Of a DNA stretch of 64,000 bases, positions 20,429 to 31,805 are shown one piece after another. The translations under genes and the position numbers were made by a program. Within the stretch, counting starts at the first letter, position 1. Each line of letters starts with the position of its first letter. The notes beneath the pieces are model-generated. The model was not told the origin of the DNA, did no database searches, and worked only from the letters and a program-made list of their open reading frames with translations. Origin of the DNA: Acorus gramineus (Eukaryota; Streptophyta; Magnoliopsida; Acorales; Acoraceae); the NCBI GenBank assembly GCA_030737835.1, contig CM060847.1:19299246-19363245 (forward strand), in the 5' to 3' direction.

Positions 20429-21410
20429 GTAGGGGCTACTCGGTAAGAGGTTATTGAATGGTGTCGCGAGCGTGGAATCGCTCTCCCCTTAGTTGGATCC
20501 GCGTAGTACAGCCCCGGCGTTAGACAGGCTCCCGGTCAGAGGACCAGGCGAGCTACGGAGCGGGGAGAGGCTACCGGTGGACCAGGGGTAGAGAGCAGTC
20601 TAAGTCTCTCCAAAGTCCCAAAATGTCTCCTTTCGGGAGTGAGGGTGTGGATGAGGCGAAGACGGGTCGCTCGTGACCAAATGGTTTATTCGACCATTCC
20701 CGATGATGTTGGGTTCGGTCCTGTAATGGATGATGTCGCGAGTATGGTGTCGTTCTCCCCTTCGTTGGACCCGAGTAGGGACTCCTCAGCGTTAGAGAGG
20801 CCTTCCTGACAGAGGGCTCCCCTCAGTAGGCACCTCCTGATTTGGTTTCGGACTGTGCTGAATTGTGGGAGCGGACCAGACGGCCTACGGTGTGGAGGAG
20901 AGGCTACCGGTGGACCAGGGGTGAAGAACAGTCTAAGTCTCTCCCAAAGTCCCAAAAAGTCTCCTGAAAGGAGTGAGGGTGTGGATGAGACAAAGACGCG
21001 TCGCCTCGTGACTCGGTCGTGGTTCGACCGTTCCCATAGAGGTTGGGTCCGGTCTTGAGATGGATGTTGAATGACATCGTTGAGTGATCATCTAGATGTA
21101 GGTGATCCGGAGGAGTTAGTCGTGTTATTTAAAATGATGTCTTCTTCTAGTGTTCCTTTCTGGATTAAGGGGCCTTGTGAGGTCGGCGTTGGAACCCGAG
21201 CTAGGGTACTTCGTGTTCCTTGTTTGGTTGTCGGAGTATCCTATATCGGGATTTCATGGTGCCCTCCCGAGGTTTCTTTCCCAGGCAAGGGATACCATGG
21301 AAGCATCAGATAGATGAAAGATCAAGTGCGAGTTTTGGGTAGAGGTTAAGGCCTTTTGGGCTGAGTGGTTTCTGGTAAAGGATATCTGTGGACCCGGGTA
21401 AGACGCTTGC
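20429..21410 (+). other. LTR-derived modules occupying the place of pol
   Basis: This interior stretch is built of pieces also found in the LTRs. A block with the CAGTAGGTACCGCC phrase (from about 20376) resembles solo LTR A near 47620. The GACAGAGGGCTCCC...CAGTAGGCACCTCC block (20807-20900) resembles the LTRs near 17965. The GGCCTTGTGAGGTC...CCTTGTTTGGTTGTCGG block (21168-21290) resembles 17395. GAGTGAGGGTGTGGATGAG repeats occur near 20640 and 20970. No coding signal. It replaces protease and most of the polymerase. Confidence 0.75.
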
Positions 21411-21414
21411 TATG

Positions 21415-21880
21415 TCGAATTGGCGTAGACCGTCGAGCCCCGCATGGATTCGGAGCTTCCGGAGTTTGGCGAGTTATTGCAGGAAGTTTGACGAGGATTC
21501 TCGAAGATAGCTGTTCCTTTTACCCGCCTTACTCGGAGGGATATCCGGTTCGAGTGGTCCCCTTTTTGCGAGGAGAGCTTCCTGGAGTTTACTCGGAGGC
21601 TCACCTCAGCGCCAATTCTTACCTCTCCGTCTTGGAGTGGTGGGTTCGCAGTTGGGTAAAGGTGTCCGCGATCCTGCTCACGTCATCCCGTTCGAGCCGC
21701 TCGTCTCTGAGCCGGACAGTCATTCGTGGAGCAGTCGATTGAGATCATGGACCGCCGCGTGAGGAGGCTCTGCACCAAGACCGTTTAGTTGGTCGAGGTG
21801 CGATGGCAGCACCGTTCCGGTGTTAAGGACACCTGGGAGCTCATGGAGGCCAGGTTCGACGCGTATCCGCATCTTTCCCC
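21415..21880 (+). pseudogene. Pol remnant: end of reverse transcriptase joined to integrase tail
   Basis: Across frameshifts, 21415-21660 reads as the post-catalytic part of a gypsy reverse transcriptase: WRRPSSPAWIRSFRSLASYC, then IRFEWSPF, then CEESFLEFTRRLTSAPILT. It is followed directly (21670-21880) by an integrase C-terminus: DPAHVIPFEPL, then IEIMDRRVRRLCTKTV, a stop, and VEVRWQHRSGVKDTWELMEA. The latter is the chromodomain-like tail of chromoviruses. RNase H and the integrase catalytic core between them are gone. Several stops and shifts show it is dead. The annotated open frame at 21365-21742 is a mix of frames. Confidence 0.75.
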
Positions 21881-21920
21881 TCCTAGATGTTTTTGGCGAA
21901 TTTTGAGGACAAAATTTCCT

Positions 21921-21933
21921 AAGGGGGGAATAA
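21921..21933 (+). other. Polypurine tract
   Basis: AAGGGGGGAATAA immediately precedes the 3' LTR, as expected for plus-strand priming in gypsy elements. Confidence 0.9.
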
Positions 21934-24900
21934 TGTTATATATGTGTCACTTTTAACCTGTTGGTAACCGTTAGAGCGCCCTGGCGGTTTTTAAAATTTT
22001 TAGGGTTTTTGGTCGGAACCGCTTAATTTCAGTCTGTTAGCTATTTTCTGAGCTAGAGGACTCCGATTGGAAATCTAACTGCATATTTGGTGTCCTGGTG
22101 CCATTTCTGACCTCCCACGAAAATTTCATCGAATTCTGGCATCGTTTGCAAAAATTTCCCAGTTCCGGGGCGTATCCGGGTTTTTAAGTCGCGTTATAAA
22201 AGAAATCAAAAAACATCACTATTCATCGTCTCTCCCGACTAGCTCTCTCTCTCCTCTCCTCCGATTTTCTTCCGTTCGAGCCCCCTCCACCCCTCGAAAT
22301 CGAAAACCCAAAGCACGGGAAGTGTAGATCGGGTCCCGATCTACACACCGGTGTCTTCAAATCCGAATTCCGACGACTTTAGCCTCCGTCCCCCTCTCTT
22401 TGTCCTCTGATTGGCCATTTCGAGGGCGGTGGTAGATCGGGGCGAAAGAGAGCCTTTGGGAAAGGTTTCGGCGCGCGGAGAGCGTCCGGACTTCGCTCCC
22501 TCCCCTCGGTAAGCCTTCTTTCCCTCCTTTTCTTGCATAGATGTATGCTAGGAGTGTGGATTTGTGTATGAGGGGTGGTCGGCGGCTGTGGGAGGCTGTC
22601 GGGGGTGGTTGGAGGTGGTCGGAAGTGGTCGGCGGCCGTGGGAGGGGCGGTTGGAGGTGCTCGGGCTGCAGGGGGTGTCCTCGGGCAGCAGGCAGAGCAG
22701 CAGCAGCGCCAGGTCGGGTGCGCGCGGGCAGGCGCGCGTGCGTGCGCGGGCGCGCGTACGCGCGGCGTGCGCGCGAGGGCGCGCGGGCCTGGTGCAGGGT
22801 GCTGGTCGTGCTGGGCGAGCAGAAGCTGGTGCTGGGCGAGCAGAGGCTGCTGCGCGAGGTGGCGCGCGTGGAGCAGGTCGCGCGGGTGGTGCTGCGCGAG
22901 GTGGCGCGCGTGGAGCAGGTGCGCGCGGAGGTGCTGGCCGAGGTGCTGGACGCGCGAGGTGCTGGCGAGGGGCTGGCCGAGGTGCTGGCCGGGTGCTGGG
23001 GCGCGCGCGGAGGAGGCGCGGGGCAAGGAGCCGTGCGCGAGGCGTGCGCGAGGCGTGCGCGAGGTGCGGCGAGGTGCGTGCGAGGTGCGCGCGAGGTGCG
23101 GCAAGGCGTGCGAGGTGCGTGCGAGGTGCGCGCGAGGTGCGGCGAGGTGGCGGAGGTGCGCGCGGGGTGCGCGCGAGGCGGGGCACTGCGTGCGGGGGCG
23201 CGCGGGGTGCTCGCGGACCGGCGCGAGGCGTGCGGGGCCCGCGGTGGCGCGTCCGGGCGGTGGCCGACCGTGCGGGTGGTTGCCGGGGGCCGTGCGGGTG
23301 GTTGCCGAGGCCGCGGGTAGTTGTTGGGGAAGTGTTGGATGCTTGTTGTGGGTTTAGGGGTGTTTATTTATGTATTTAATGATAATTGTGGATTAATACT
23401 TACCAAATAATACCTGTCTTGCAGATCTAGACGGACGGTCGCGCGTCGACCCAGATACTGGTGTGTGGGACAATCCAACCCAGTCGAGAGGTGTTATACG
23501 CACTTGGGCGTATACCGACCTCTCCTGGGGCGTCTTGGATGAATATTAACCTGCAATAATATGTATCCATGATTGTATAATTTATGTGTAGAATGCATGC
23601 TTCCCTAGTCTTTGCATGTTAGGGACTTGCCCCTTAGGATATGCATATGAGCCTTGCAGCATGTCCCCTGTTTACATGCTAGGAAACCCGGCCTATGCAT
23701 GTGTCCTACTAGTTTTATTTATTAAATTAAATACTAGTATCTGTTGAATTGCATGTTATAGTGATTATTTTAGGGGAGGGGCCTTGCGAGGACAGCGGTG
23801 AGACCCGGGTTAGGGTACACCGTGTTCCTTGTTTGGTTGTCGGAGCGTCCTATAACGGGAACTCACGCTGCCCTCCCGAGTTGCTTTCCCCCAAGAATAT
23901 TTCACCATGTTATAACCTTATGCATGTTCCCCGCATCGTAGTTATGCGCCCTGGTGGGTTCTGAGGAATTCAGAACGTTAGAGTTGTATGTTTGGTATGA
24001 TTATTAGCATGAGTAGTGAATATTATAGGGGAGGGACCTTGCGAGGACAGCGGTGAGACCCGTGTTAGGGTACTCCGTGTTCCTTGTTTGGTTGTCGGGG
24101 TACCCTGTATCGGGAACTCACGCCGCCCTCCCGAGTTTCTTTCCCCCAGTGGTATTCCAACACTGCTTTTGATTGTACTGTTTCCCCGCATCTTGGTTAT
24201 GCGCGCTGGAGGAACTCTGAAGAGTTCATGACATTTGAGTTGGAGAGATGCGTTGTCGGCGGATCCGAGTGGATCATATGCGTATGGATTAGGCTGTTCT
24301 GTTCCCTGCGTTGGATCCGGTAGAGACTACCCCCAACGTTAGACAGGGCCTTCCTGACAGAGGGCTCCCATCAGTAGGCACCTCCTGATTTGGTGACGGA
24401 CTGTGCTGAATGTGGGAGTAGACCAGGCGGCCTACGGAGTGGAGGGAGAGACTATCGGTGGACCAAGGGTGACCAACAGCCTAGTCAGTCCCAAAATCCT
24501 ATGTCACCCGTGGTAGGGTGAGGGTGAGGGTGTAGTGGGTTGGCGATGAGCGACCTGCTAGTTTTGTTTATGGATGTTTGTTAGTCCCAACATCCTGAGT
24601 CCCCTGTTGAGGGGTAAAAGGTGAGGGTATGATCTGGGTTATGGAAATTGTGGATTAGAACGGATTAATATGTTGTGGTCAATATTGTCTGTGATGCATG
24701 GGTTGTGCCGTTCACTGAGCGTGTGGCTCACCCCTCGCATATGTTTTTCCCCAGTTGCCACTGAGCCTGAGCTGGAGCCGGAGCAGCAGTTGGAGCTTTC
24801 CGAGGGATTTCTTCAGTAGCGGAGCAGCGTTACGTCCGCGAGTACCAGAGGCTATCAGCATCCCTTTCCTTGGCTGTATGTATTGTATTTCCGTGCTGAG

Positions 24901-25162
24901 CACGTTTGTATATGTTCAGTTGTATTTGTGTATATTGGCTCTCACAGGACAGATGATTGAGTATCGAGTCTGTAAGATGTTTATTCACAGATTCAGTCTT
25001 TTGCTTCCGCTATATTGTATATATATTATGTCAGCCCTATTTGATATGTGTTGTCATTTTATTTGTGGTTTAGAGTAAATACATTTGACCTCCTGTGTAG
25101 GTTTCTGATATGATATATATACATTTGCCGCGTCCCGGGGTTGGCCGCCCTGGGGCGTGACA
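21934..25162 (+). repeat. 3' LTR of the Gag-only element
   Basis: Nearly identical to the 5' LTR. Differences seen include an indel in the GC-rich repeat (about 23040-23120) and scattered substitutions, one of which turns the donor-like GTGAGTGG after the 36-nt block into GTGTGTGG (about 23461). The hairpin is at 24534-24559. Confidence 0.95.
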
Positions 25163-26691
25163 AGACCCCTGGTTACATGGCAAGGGTCTAAAAGCCTATT
25201 TTCAAGGGCATCACACACTGAACTGGGGTCCTCCAAAAACCACCACTATCAGTCTCCTTATTCATAACGGCAATTGGATCAAACTGGATTGTTGGCCACC
25301 AGACCTTGCAGCTGTATGGGAGGAAATCTGTGAACTTGAGTGGCCTTGACATCTTCATTTGGATAGGCAACAGGCAGTGCCACCACCACCTCTGTTTTGC
25401 GATCTATCCGCACGCAATCCGCCCCTCTCTCTTGGCCGAAATTCCTTTGAAATCCGGTGCAGCCTCCTTGACAAAGCCTCCTATGTTGGCAAGCCCTTCT
25501 TGATAAGCTGCCCACATTAGAATGTCTCCACAAAGCTCATTTGGTACAGGGAGTTCAGTGCCCACTCTGTTGAGCTTCTTCAGAATCTGCCTTACTCCTG
25601 TTCCTTTGATTCCCCTTTTCTGCATACATCTGGTCTTCAATTCTAAAGACCATTGGCTTGCGCAAGGGTAGAGTTACAACTCTCTCTAACTTCCCTAAAC
25701 TATTCATGGCTGAAGCCCACTCATAATCTAAAAAGAAGGTGATGCTTTTCATGTTAACTCGAATTTTTTGGGCCATTTGGGCTGAATGGAATGGGAGGAT
25801 CGTTCGAGCTACTTCCAACCACAAACAAGTGGTAGTAAAGCTTATCCTAATGGCGATCAAAGCTAGATTCAAGGAAGTGGCCCTACATGATGTGCGAACT
25901 CTGCTTTTGGAGGAAATCTGTCAAAAGTTTCATATTCGCATCATTGAACAACAACTCCAAACTAAACAGGTTATATGGGAACAACCCCTACTTGGCTGGC
26001 TCAAAACCAATTCGGATAGCTTCCATTCTGATGATCAGTTTGGTTTTTGGGCTATTGTTCATGACCATCATGCTACCATCATGCTAACTGCCTCCACGCT
26101 CTAGCGAGCAGGACATCTGCATCCTCCACCAACATCTTGGAACTTCAAGGTTAGCTGGTCTCAGCTTGTGCTCTTCCCTTGGAGCGCAAAGGGTTTGGAG
26201 CAAAACTGACTCCACTACAGTTGTCGCTTGGGCGAAGAGTCTAGGTCACATACCTTGGATTGCTTTTAGAGATTTGTGTAAGCTTCATTCCATAGTGAAA
26301 CAGCTCAGTGAATGGCGAATCACTCATGTTTATCGTGAAGCAAATACGGTTGTGGATCTCCTTGCGGCAACTCAATCTACAATGGGGACGACCATCTTCA
26401 CTCCATATGAACTATGGGGCGATATTCAAAATCATTTGCGGGATGACAAAGAAGGGCAATCATACACTAGGGAGTACTCCACCTCTGCTTCTCCCTCTTA
26501 GGCGTGGTAATCCCAGGCCAATTTTCACATTTTGAAGGTGGTGAGGCTAGAGATCTAGCTTACCCAACCAACCAACTTATATTTTGGTGAATCATCCTCT
26601 GTTATTTTAACAATTCCCCCTGTTTTTGTAAAGTTGTACATCTTTTTTCTGCAATACAAAATTTTACTACCAAGCAAAAAAAAAATCCTCT
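25163..26691 (+). mobile_element. LINE-1 copy, right part (zinc finger and RNase H) with poly(A)
   Basis: Continues the LINE cut at 15554. It shows PWLHGKGLKAYFQGHHTLNW in the first frame, then the start of a zinc-binding reverse-transcriptase domain near 25500 (CWQALLDKLPTLE in the plus frame), and an RNase H domain at about 25970-26500 (WLKTNSDSF, then a KTDSTTVVAWAKSLG core and VYREANTVVDLLA). It ends CTACCAAGCAAAAAAAAA at 26691. Many stops and shifts break it. No target duplication was recognised. The LINE carries an RNase H domain, as many plant L1-type elements do. Confidence 0.85.
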
Positions 26692-27345
26692 TGCATATTT
26701 GGAAGGAATGTAATGCCCAGATTTTTCGGGGGAAGTCGGAGTATGTCATAGTAGTGCTTTACCAAATCAAAGACACAATTCTCATTTCCTCTCGCAAGAC
26801 CAAGCTTTTCTCTCCCTTTTCACTAGAAGTCCACCGCATTTCCCAATTCTTTGGAGTCTCTGTTTCTCAAAAACCAGAATCCCCAGTCGACATTCTTTAG
26901 AAACCTCCTCAAAGTGGATGGTTCAAGATTAACACTAATCAATCACTGTTAGATGATAGGGGTCAATATGGAGTGCTTCTTCGGAATGGTCATTCTCAAT
27001 TTCTTCAGAGCATTGCGGGTTGTAATGATCTTCCTTTCATCAACGTTTATTAGTTTAAAGCTGTCAAAATTGGGATTGAAATGGATTCTACCACTATCTT
27101 AGCTTGGGTCAAAGGGAAGGGGTGCCACCCTTGGAGCTCGATTCAATGTCTCTGATGTATCCACCAAGCCCTAGCAATTCTACATGAGTGGTCTATCTCT
27201 CACACTCATTGGGAAGGCAATGTCCAAGCATAGCTTTTGGCTTCTTATCATTCTGACAGAGGTGATTCTATCATCCTCCCATCTAATGTATGGAATGATT
27301 TATAGGCAGCCCTAGATCGTGACAAATCTGGCATTCCTTTTGTGC
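26692..27345 (+). mobile_element. LINE-2 fragment (RNase H region)
   Basis: Directly after the LINE-1 poly(A) a second LINE resumes in mid-domain: HIWKECNAQIFRGKSEYVIV, then SGWFKINTNQSLLDDRGQYG, EMDSTTILAWVKGKG and an ISHTHWEGNVQA-like segment. It is the RNase H domain of a related but different copy, broken by stops, with no poly(A). LINE-1 may have inserted into it. Confidence 0.75.
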
Positions 27346-27550
27346 GCAAAAGAACAAAAGGATCTCTTGACTTTTGCATATTCTGGTCTTGAATGCATTG
27401 AGTGGCTTTCTGAGTATTAAGGCATGCAGTTTGACTTGGATCTTTCTTCCCTCCATTGTATTATGAATCCATTCTCCGCTTTTCATTTTGTAAAGATCAT
27501 GAAATTTTTTGTAAATATTTTCATATAGGAATACAGCTTTTATACCAATA
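27346..27550. other. Unassigned DNA flanking LINE-3
   Basis: It forms one unit with 29079-29268 once LINE-3 is removed. A minus-strand frame is open over 27283-27639 (shadowing), but I recognise no family. The last 14 bases are the LINE-3 target copy CTTTTATACCAATA (27537-27550). Confidence 0.4.
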
Positions 27551-29078
27551 GCTGAGTGGCTAGGAGAAACAACATACATTTTTGGCCCTCCAAAGCTGGC
27601 CATAGTGGCTAAGCTTGTACATGATGGGCAATGGTGCAAGCCATCTAGATGGCCTCCTCAACTCTATGGGCTTTGGGATGAGCTAGTTTTAGAAGAAATT
27701 GGGGGCTCTGGTCTTGATAAGCTCATTTGGCCAAGCAGCTACTCAGGGAACCTCTACACCTCTAGTGCTTGGGAAGCTATCCAGAGCAAGAAGCAACCTC
27801 TGATCTAGACGAAGTGGCTCTGGCACTCCCACCAAGCTCCTAAGCATTCCTGCTGCTCTTGGATGGCCTGTCTAAACAAGACACCCACGCTGGATTTGCT
27901 CCTTCAAAGGGGGCTGGTTCACGACAACCTCTGCAAGCTGTGTAACCGAGAGTCAGAGACCAACAGCCACCTCTTCTTACAGTGTCCTTACTCGGCTTTC
28001 CTCTGGTCATTCCTTCTGAAGAGACTCAGTGCGAAAAGAACTAGACAACCAAACCTGGTTGCATTCCTCCTTTGGCTCAAAGATCAATTCCCTATGGGGG
28101 TTCCAAAGACTATCATGGAGTCAGCGTTCACCTCAACAATCTGGTGGATTTGGAAAGAACGTAATGCTCGGCTTCGAGGGGGGAAAACTAGGCACAAAAT
28201 GGAAATCGGAAAGCTCATTATGGAGACGGTCCACATCCTATTGAAAGGGAGGAACTTTATTGAAGACTTCACCCCAGGAATACAAAGGATGGACTCTACT
28301 TGGGGTGTTTCAATTTCACAGAAACTGGCCATCACTACATACATCAAGTGGTTCCCCCCGGATGAAGGGTGGAGCAAATCCAACTCGGATGGGGCTCTAT
28401 CACAGACAGGGCAGGTTACGGGGCACTCCTTCGTGATCACAAGGGCGCTCTTATTGAAGGGACTACTGTTCAGGGGCCTAGAGCTTCCATAAACATCCTT
28501 GAACTCAAAGGACTCCATGAAGGGATAAAACTAGGAATCAAGCATAAACAGTCTAGATTGTGGATTGAAGGGGACTCCACAACGGCGATTGGATGGATAC
28601 AAGGTAAGGGCTCCCCTCCCTGGAGGGCCTTGCGTACCCTGTCATCTATCCAACAATGTCTCTCATTGTTCTTCCTATGGAAAGCTTCTCATATAGGTCG
28701 TGAAGCAAATCAGCTAGCTGATCTTTTGGCTTCATGGCGCACACAAGACAGGGAGGAAAGTATCACTGCTGATGCTATCTGGGCTGATCTCCAAAGGGCC
28801 ATTCGGTGTGATGCCAGTGGTCGATCTTACTCGTGGAAAAAATAGCATACAGATCATGTTTTTTGTATGACAAGGGGGTTGAGCTAAGATGTGTTCCTAC
28901 TTGCTGGATGGGGATGCAGTGTAGCCCAGTCTACATTTCCCTCCCAACAGCAATTGTGGGAGCCTTTCCCTAGTCCACCATCCCTTTCCTTTCATTTCTT
29001 ATTGCTAAACCATGTTTTTTGTGTACTGTACAGTTTTGAAAGAAATATAGATTTACTTTTTACCCTAAAAAAAAAAAA
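27551..29078 (+). mobile_element. LINE-3: 5'-truncated insertion with 14-bp target duplication
   Basis: A clean 1528-bp insertion: target copies CTTTTATACCAATA at 27537-27550 and 29079-29092, poly(A) of 12 at 29067-29078. It encodes the ORF2 C-terminus. The first is a zinc-binding domain (CLNKTPTLDLLLQRGL, then CKLCNRESETNSHLFLQC, 27863-28020). The second is an RNase H domain with its four acidic positions (SNSDGALS, ILELKGL, IEGDSTTAIGWIQG, NQLADLLAS; 28369-28845). One frameshift near 28400 and a stop near 27808 break the frame. 5' truncation, poly(A) tail and duplication are the mark of target-primed reverse transcription. Confidence 0.93.
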
Positions 29079-29268
29079 CTTTTATACCAATAAATAAAAC
29101 ACACTAATTAGTCCCTTCCATGCACTTTCCCATCCTCGTTGTCTAGAAGGAGAGTCTCCAATTCATCCCAAAAATGGTATGGTTGATAAAAGGAGGTGCA
29201 TATTGTATACTGATGAAACTAACTACGGACTCCCAGATAATGTTCCCTCTGTGTTTCGCATGGTTATA
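29079..29268. other. Unassigned DNA, right flank of LINE-3
   Basis: Begins with the LINE-3 target copy and ends at the LTR of the short gypsy derivative. Nothing recognised. Confidence 0.35.
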
Positions 29269-29430
29269 TGATGCAGCATAGGGATTACGCTCTTCTGCAG
29301 CTCCGATTAAGGATGCAAGATCTGCAAGCTACAATGATGTTGTTGATTCACGAAGAATACTAGGATGATGGGCTTCAACAAGTCTGTTGATTCTTAAGAA
29401 TACCAAAAACAATGGAAATTCTATGTAGTT

Positions 29431-31413
29431 GTGTTTTTTTTTATTGGTAATTGAGAACTATATATTGCTATGGATAAATAAATGTACAAAATGTGCAAGA
29501 GTTACTTAGGTTCTAAGAGTGAGAGATTAAGCCAAACAGAGGGAAAGATAAATTAAATCACCATGCATCATGCCTAACTCTTTCCCCTCCCTTCGAAGAT
29601 GCAACCTTGCATAAGAAACTAAATGAAAAAGCAACATCAAAAAGACAGCGTAGACCAAAAAGATATATGATTGTTGGGGATGTGTTCTACCTGCAACGGG
29701 AATATAGGGTTCCCGCTTTATCTGATTGTATTGAATCTTCCAGCTTAGGCCATACAATATGGGGAGAGATCACATGCTCACCCATTTGCTGTCATCTTGA
29801 TGCCAAGTAACGATAAATGTGCGAGATCTTCCATTTTTCTAAGCATTTAAGACCTTTTGTTAGCCTCTTCATTAGTCTAGTAGCAGACCCTGGCAACTGA
29901 CCTTTGCCTTTCACCCAAGCTATAGCTGTTGTGGAGTCACTCTCAAACCGTACACTCTTGTAACCTCGCTGAATGCACAGTGTTAGACCCACTTCTATTC
30001 CTCGCAGATATTGATTGATGGGAGGGGAGATCTGCCAGCAACTCCAAAAATATAGTTAGATGCGGAGTCCCTGAGTATAGCTCCAAAGCCTCCACGCTCC
30101 TCTGAAAGGGACCCATCAGAATTAGATTTGATCCAGCCTAGAGAAGGGGGGTCCAAAAGGACAGAACAGTGAGCTTTGATTGGTTCGGTGATGATAATAC
30201 CGAAGTTACCAGAAATTTGTAGTAGATCCGGAGAAAGAATTGCTTTAAAAGTAATATCTTTGAAGCATAAATGGATTTTAGCTTTGATAAACTGGATGAC
30301 CCTACTCTTGGAAATCGATTTCCCTCTGAAAATTCTAGAATTGCGTTCTTGCCAACATGCCCACAAAATACTGGTGAGAAGAGTCCTGAAGATTGTGTCT
30401 TGTATCGGGTGAAGATTGAGATTTTTTATCCATGGATGAAGCTGCTAGAGAGACCTTGGAGGTCACTGCCGAATGAGCTGGTCACGTAGAAGAGAACGCC
30501 AGATGTAACAAGAGTAAGAACACTGAATGGCTAAGTGATCTGAGCTTTCAGAGGAAGACTTACATAGGGGACAGCCCATGTCTTGGACTAAACCTTTCTG
30601 GAATAATTGATCCCTTGTGAGGAGTTTATTATGGAAAAATTGCCAAGCACAAAAACTATGTATGTGGGACTGAGTTGAAAGCCATAGCCAGTCTGCCTAA
30701 GAGACTGAATTCGTTGGAGCAGAGTGTGCCTTCCAAGCCTCTTGAGAAGTTAGAACTCCATTTCTGCTAGACGGCCACACAAGTATATCTGGTCCATAAC
30801 CTCCAACATCAAGTTGTTGAATTTCCTTCCAAAAGCCATCAAGATCAGAGTCCATCTAGTTGGTTTGGTCCATTTCTCATATTGGATAAGAACACTCAAA
30901 GATGTTGAGTGAGGAGGACCCTATATTAGTAACTCTATGCCTAATAATTCCTTAAGACTCTTGCCATTGATCAATGGGTCATACAAGACATTTATGGACT
31001 TGCCATCAAAGATCTTATATCGAGCTTTTTCTACAATCCAGGGTCTTGCTGCAATGACCTGTTTCCAAGAGTTGGTGCTACTAGAAGGTGGGATATGGTT
31101 CCATATACTAGCTCTTCTGAGATATCTGATTTTGACCTATGTGGACCACAACGAGGGCTTCTCACTAGGAAGGTCCCAGAAATGGACTTCCTAAGCCCCT
31201 TTGTTCCAATCTTGAATTCGTTTGATACCCAAACCCCCTTTGTCATATGGCTTGCAGACAGTAATCTAATTAACATGATGCAACTTCTTCGTGTTTGAAC
31301 ATCCTTTCCAAAGAAAGTTCCGAATTAGCTTTCCAATTTCTTGAGAGGTTCTCTTTGGGATTGAAAAAAGCAGCAAACCAGAATAACAAAATTATTAAAA
31401 CTGTAAATCAACC
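29431..31413 (-). mobile_element. LINE-4 inserted in the short gypsy LTR
   Basis: Minus-strand LINE ORF2 remnant. Poly(A) (as poly-T) at 29433-29442 is followed by AATTGAGAACTATATATTG, a 3'-end block also seen at 43455. The RNase H domain lies at 30366-29792 (WACWQERNSRIFRGKSISKS, then LGWIKSNSDGSL, then FESDSTTAIAWVKGKG). The zinc-binding region lies about 30720-30450 and the post-polymerase region at 31276-31031. ATGTAGT-type sequence on both sides (29423, 31414) suggests an imperfect target duplication. The 5' boundary is uncertain by about 50 bases because LTR-like sequence reappears near 31377. Confidence 0.75.
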
Positions 31414-31805
31414 ATGTAGTAGTTGTTAATCCTCCTAGAATAACAAAATACAATAGAGGAAATAAATAAATTCTATTCATCAAATTCTGAATTAATTATG
31501 TGATTACAAGGCCTATTTATAGAGCAGAGAATCCTAACAAACTAAAAAATTATTAAAATTCAAAATCAACCATAATCATCATTTGGTAGTCCACAATGTC
31601 GATCGAACGGTCCATGATTACACTACATCATTCCTTCCCTCTTGAGAAAAACTCATCCTAGAGTTTGGTTGAACGATCTGGTGATGAAGTCCGAGCAATT
31701 GAAGACGTGATCCACTGAATTTTGATTCTATGACTTCAAGGTCATTAAACAAATCGACTTTTGCTTCTTTTGATCTCCGGTGGTCATAGGATTTTTTTTT
31801 TAAAT

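Larger units (their letters stand above)
15555..25162 (+). mobile_element. Complete Gag-only Ty3/gypsy retrotransposon with 3.2-kb LTRs
   Basis: LTRs at 15555-18770 (3216 bp) and 21934-25162 (3229 bp) start TGTTATATATGTG and end GGGGCGTGACA. They are nearly identical, so the insertion is young. The 5-bp target duplication AGACC is at 15550-15554 and 25163-25167. A tRNA-iMet primer site (18776-18787) and a polypurine tract (21921-21933) flank the interior. The interior encodes a Gag with a zinc knuckle but no protease, integrase core or usable reverse transcriptase; only degraded ends of pol remain next to the 3' LTR. The chromodomain-like integrase tail points to the chromovirus branch (Tekay/Del-like), from motif reading. 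It must depend on a partner element, the architecture known in plants as TR-GAG. Confidence 0.95.
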
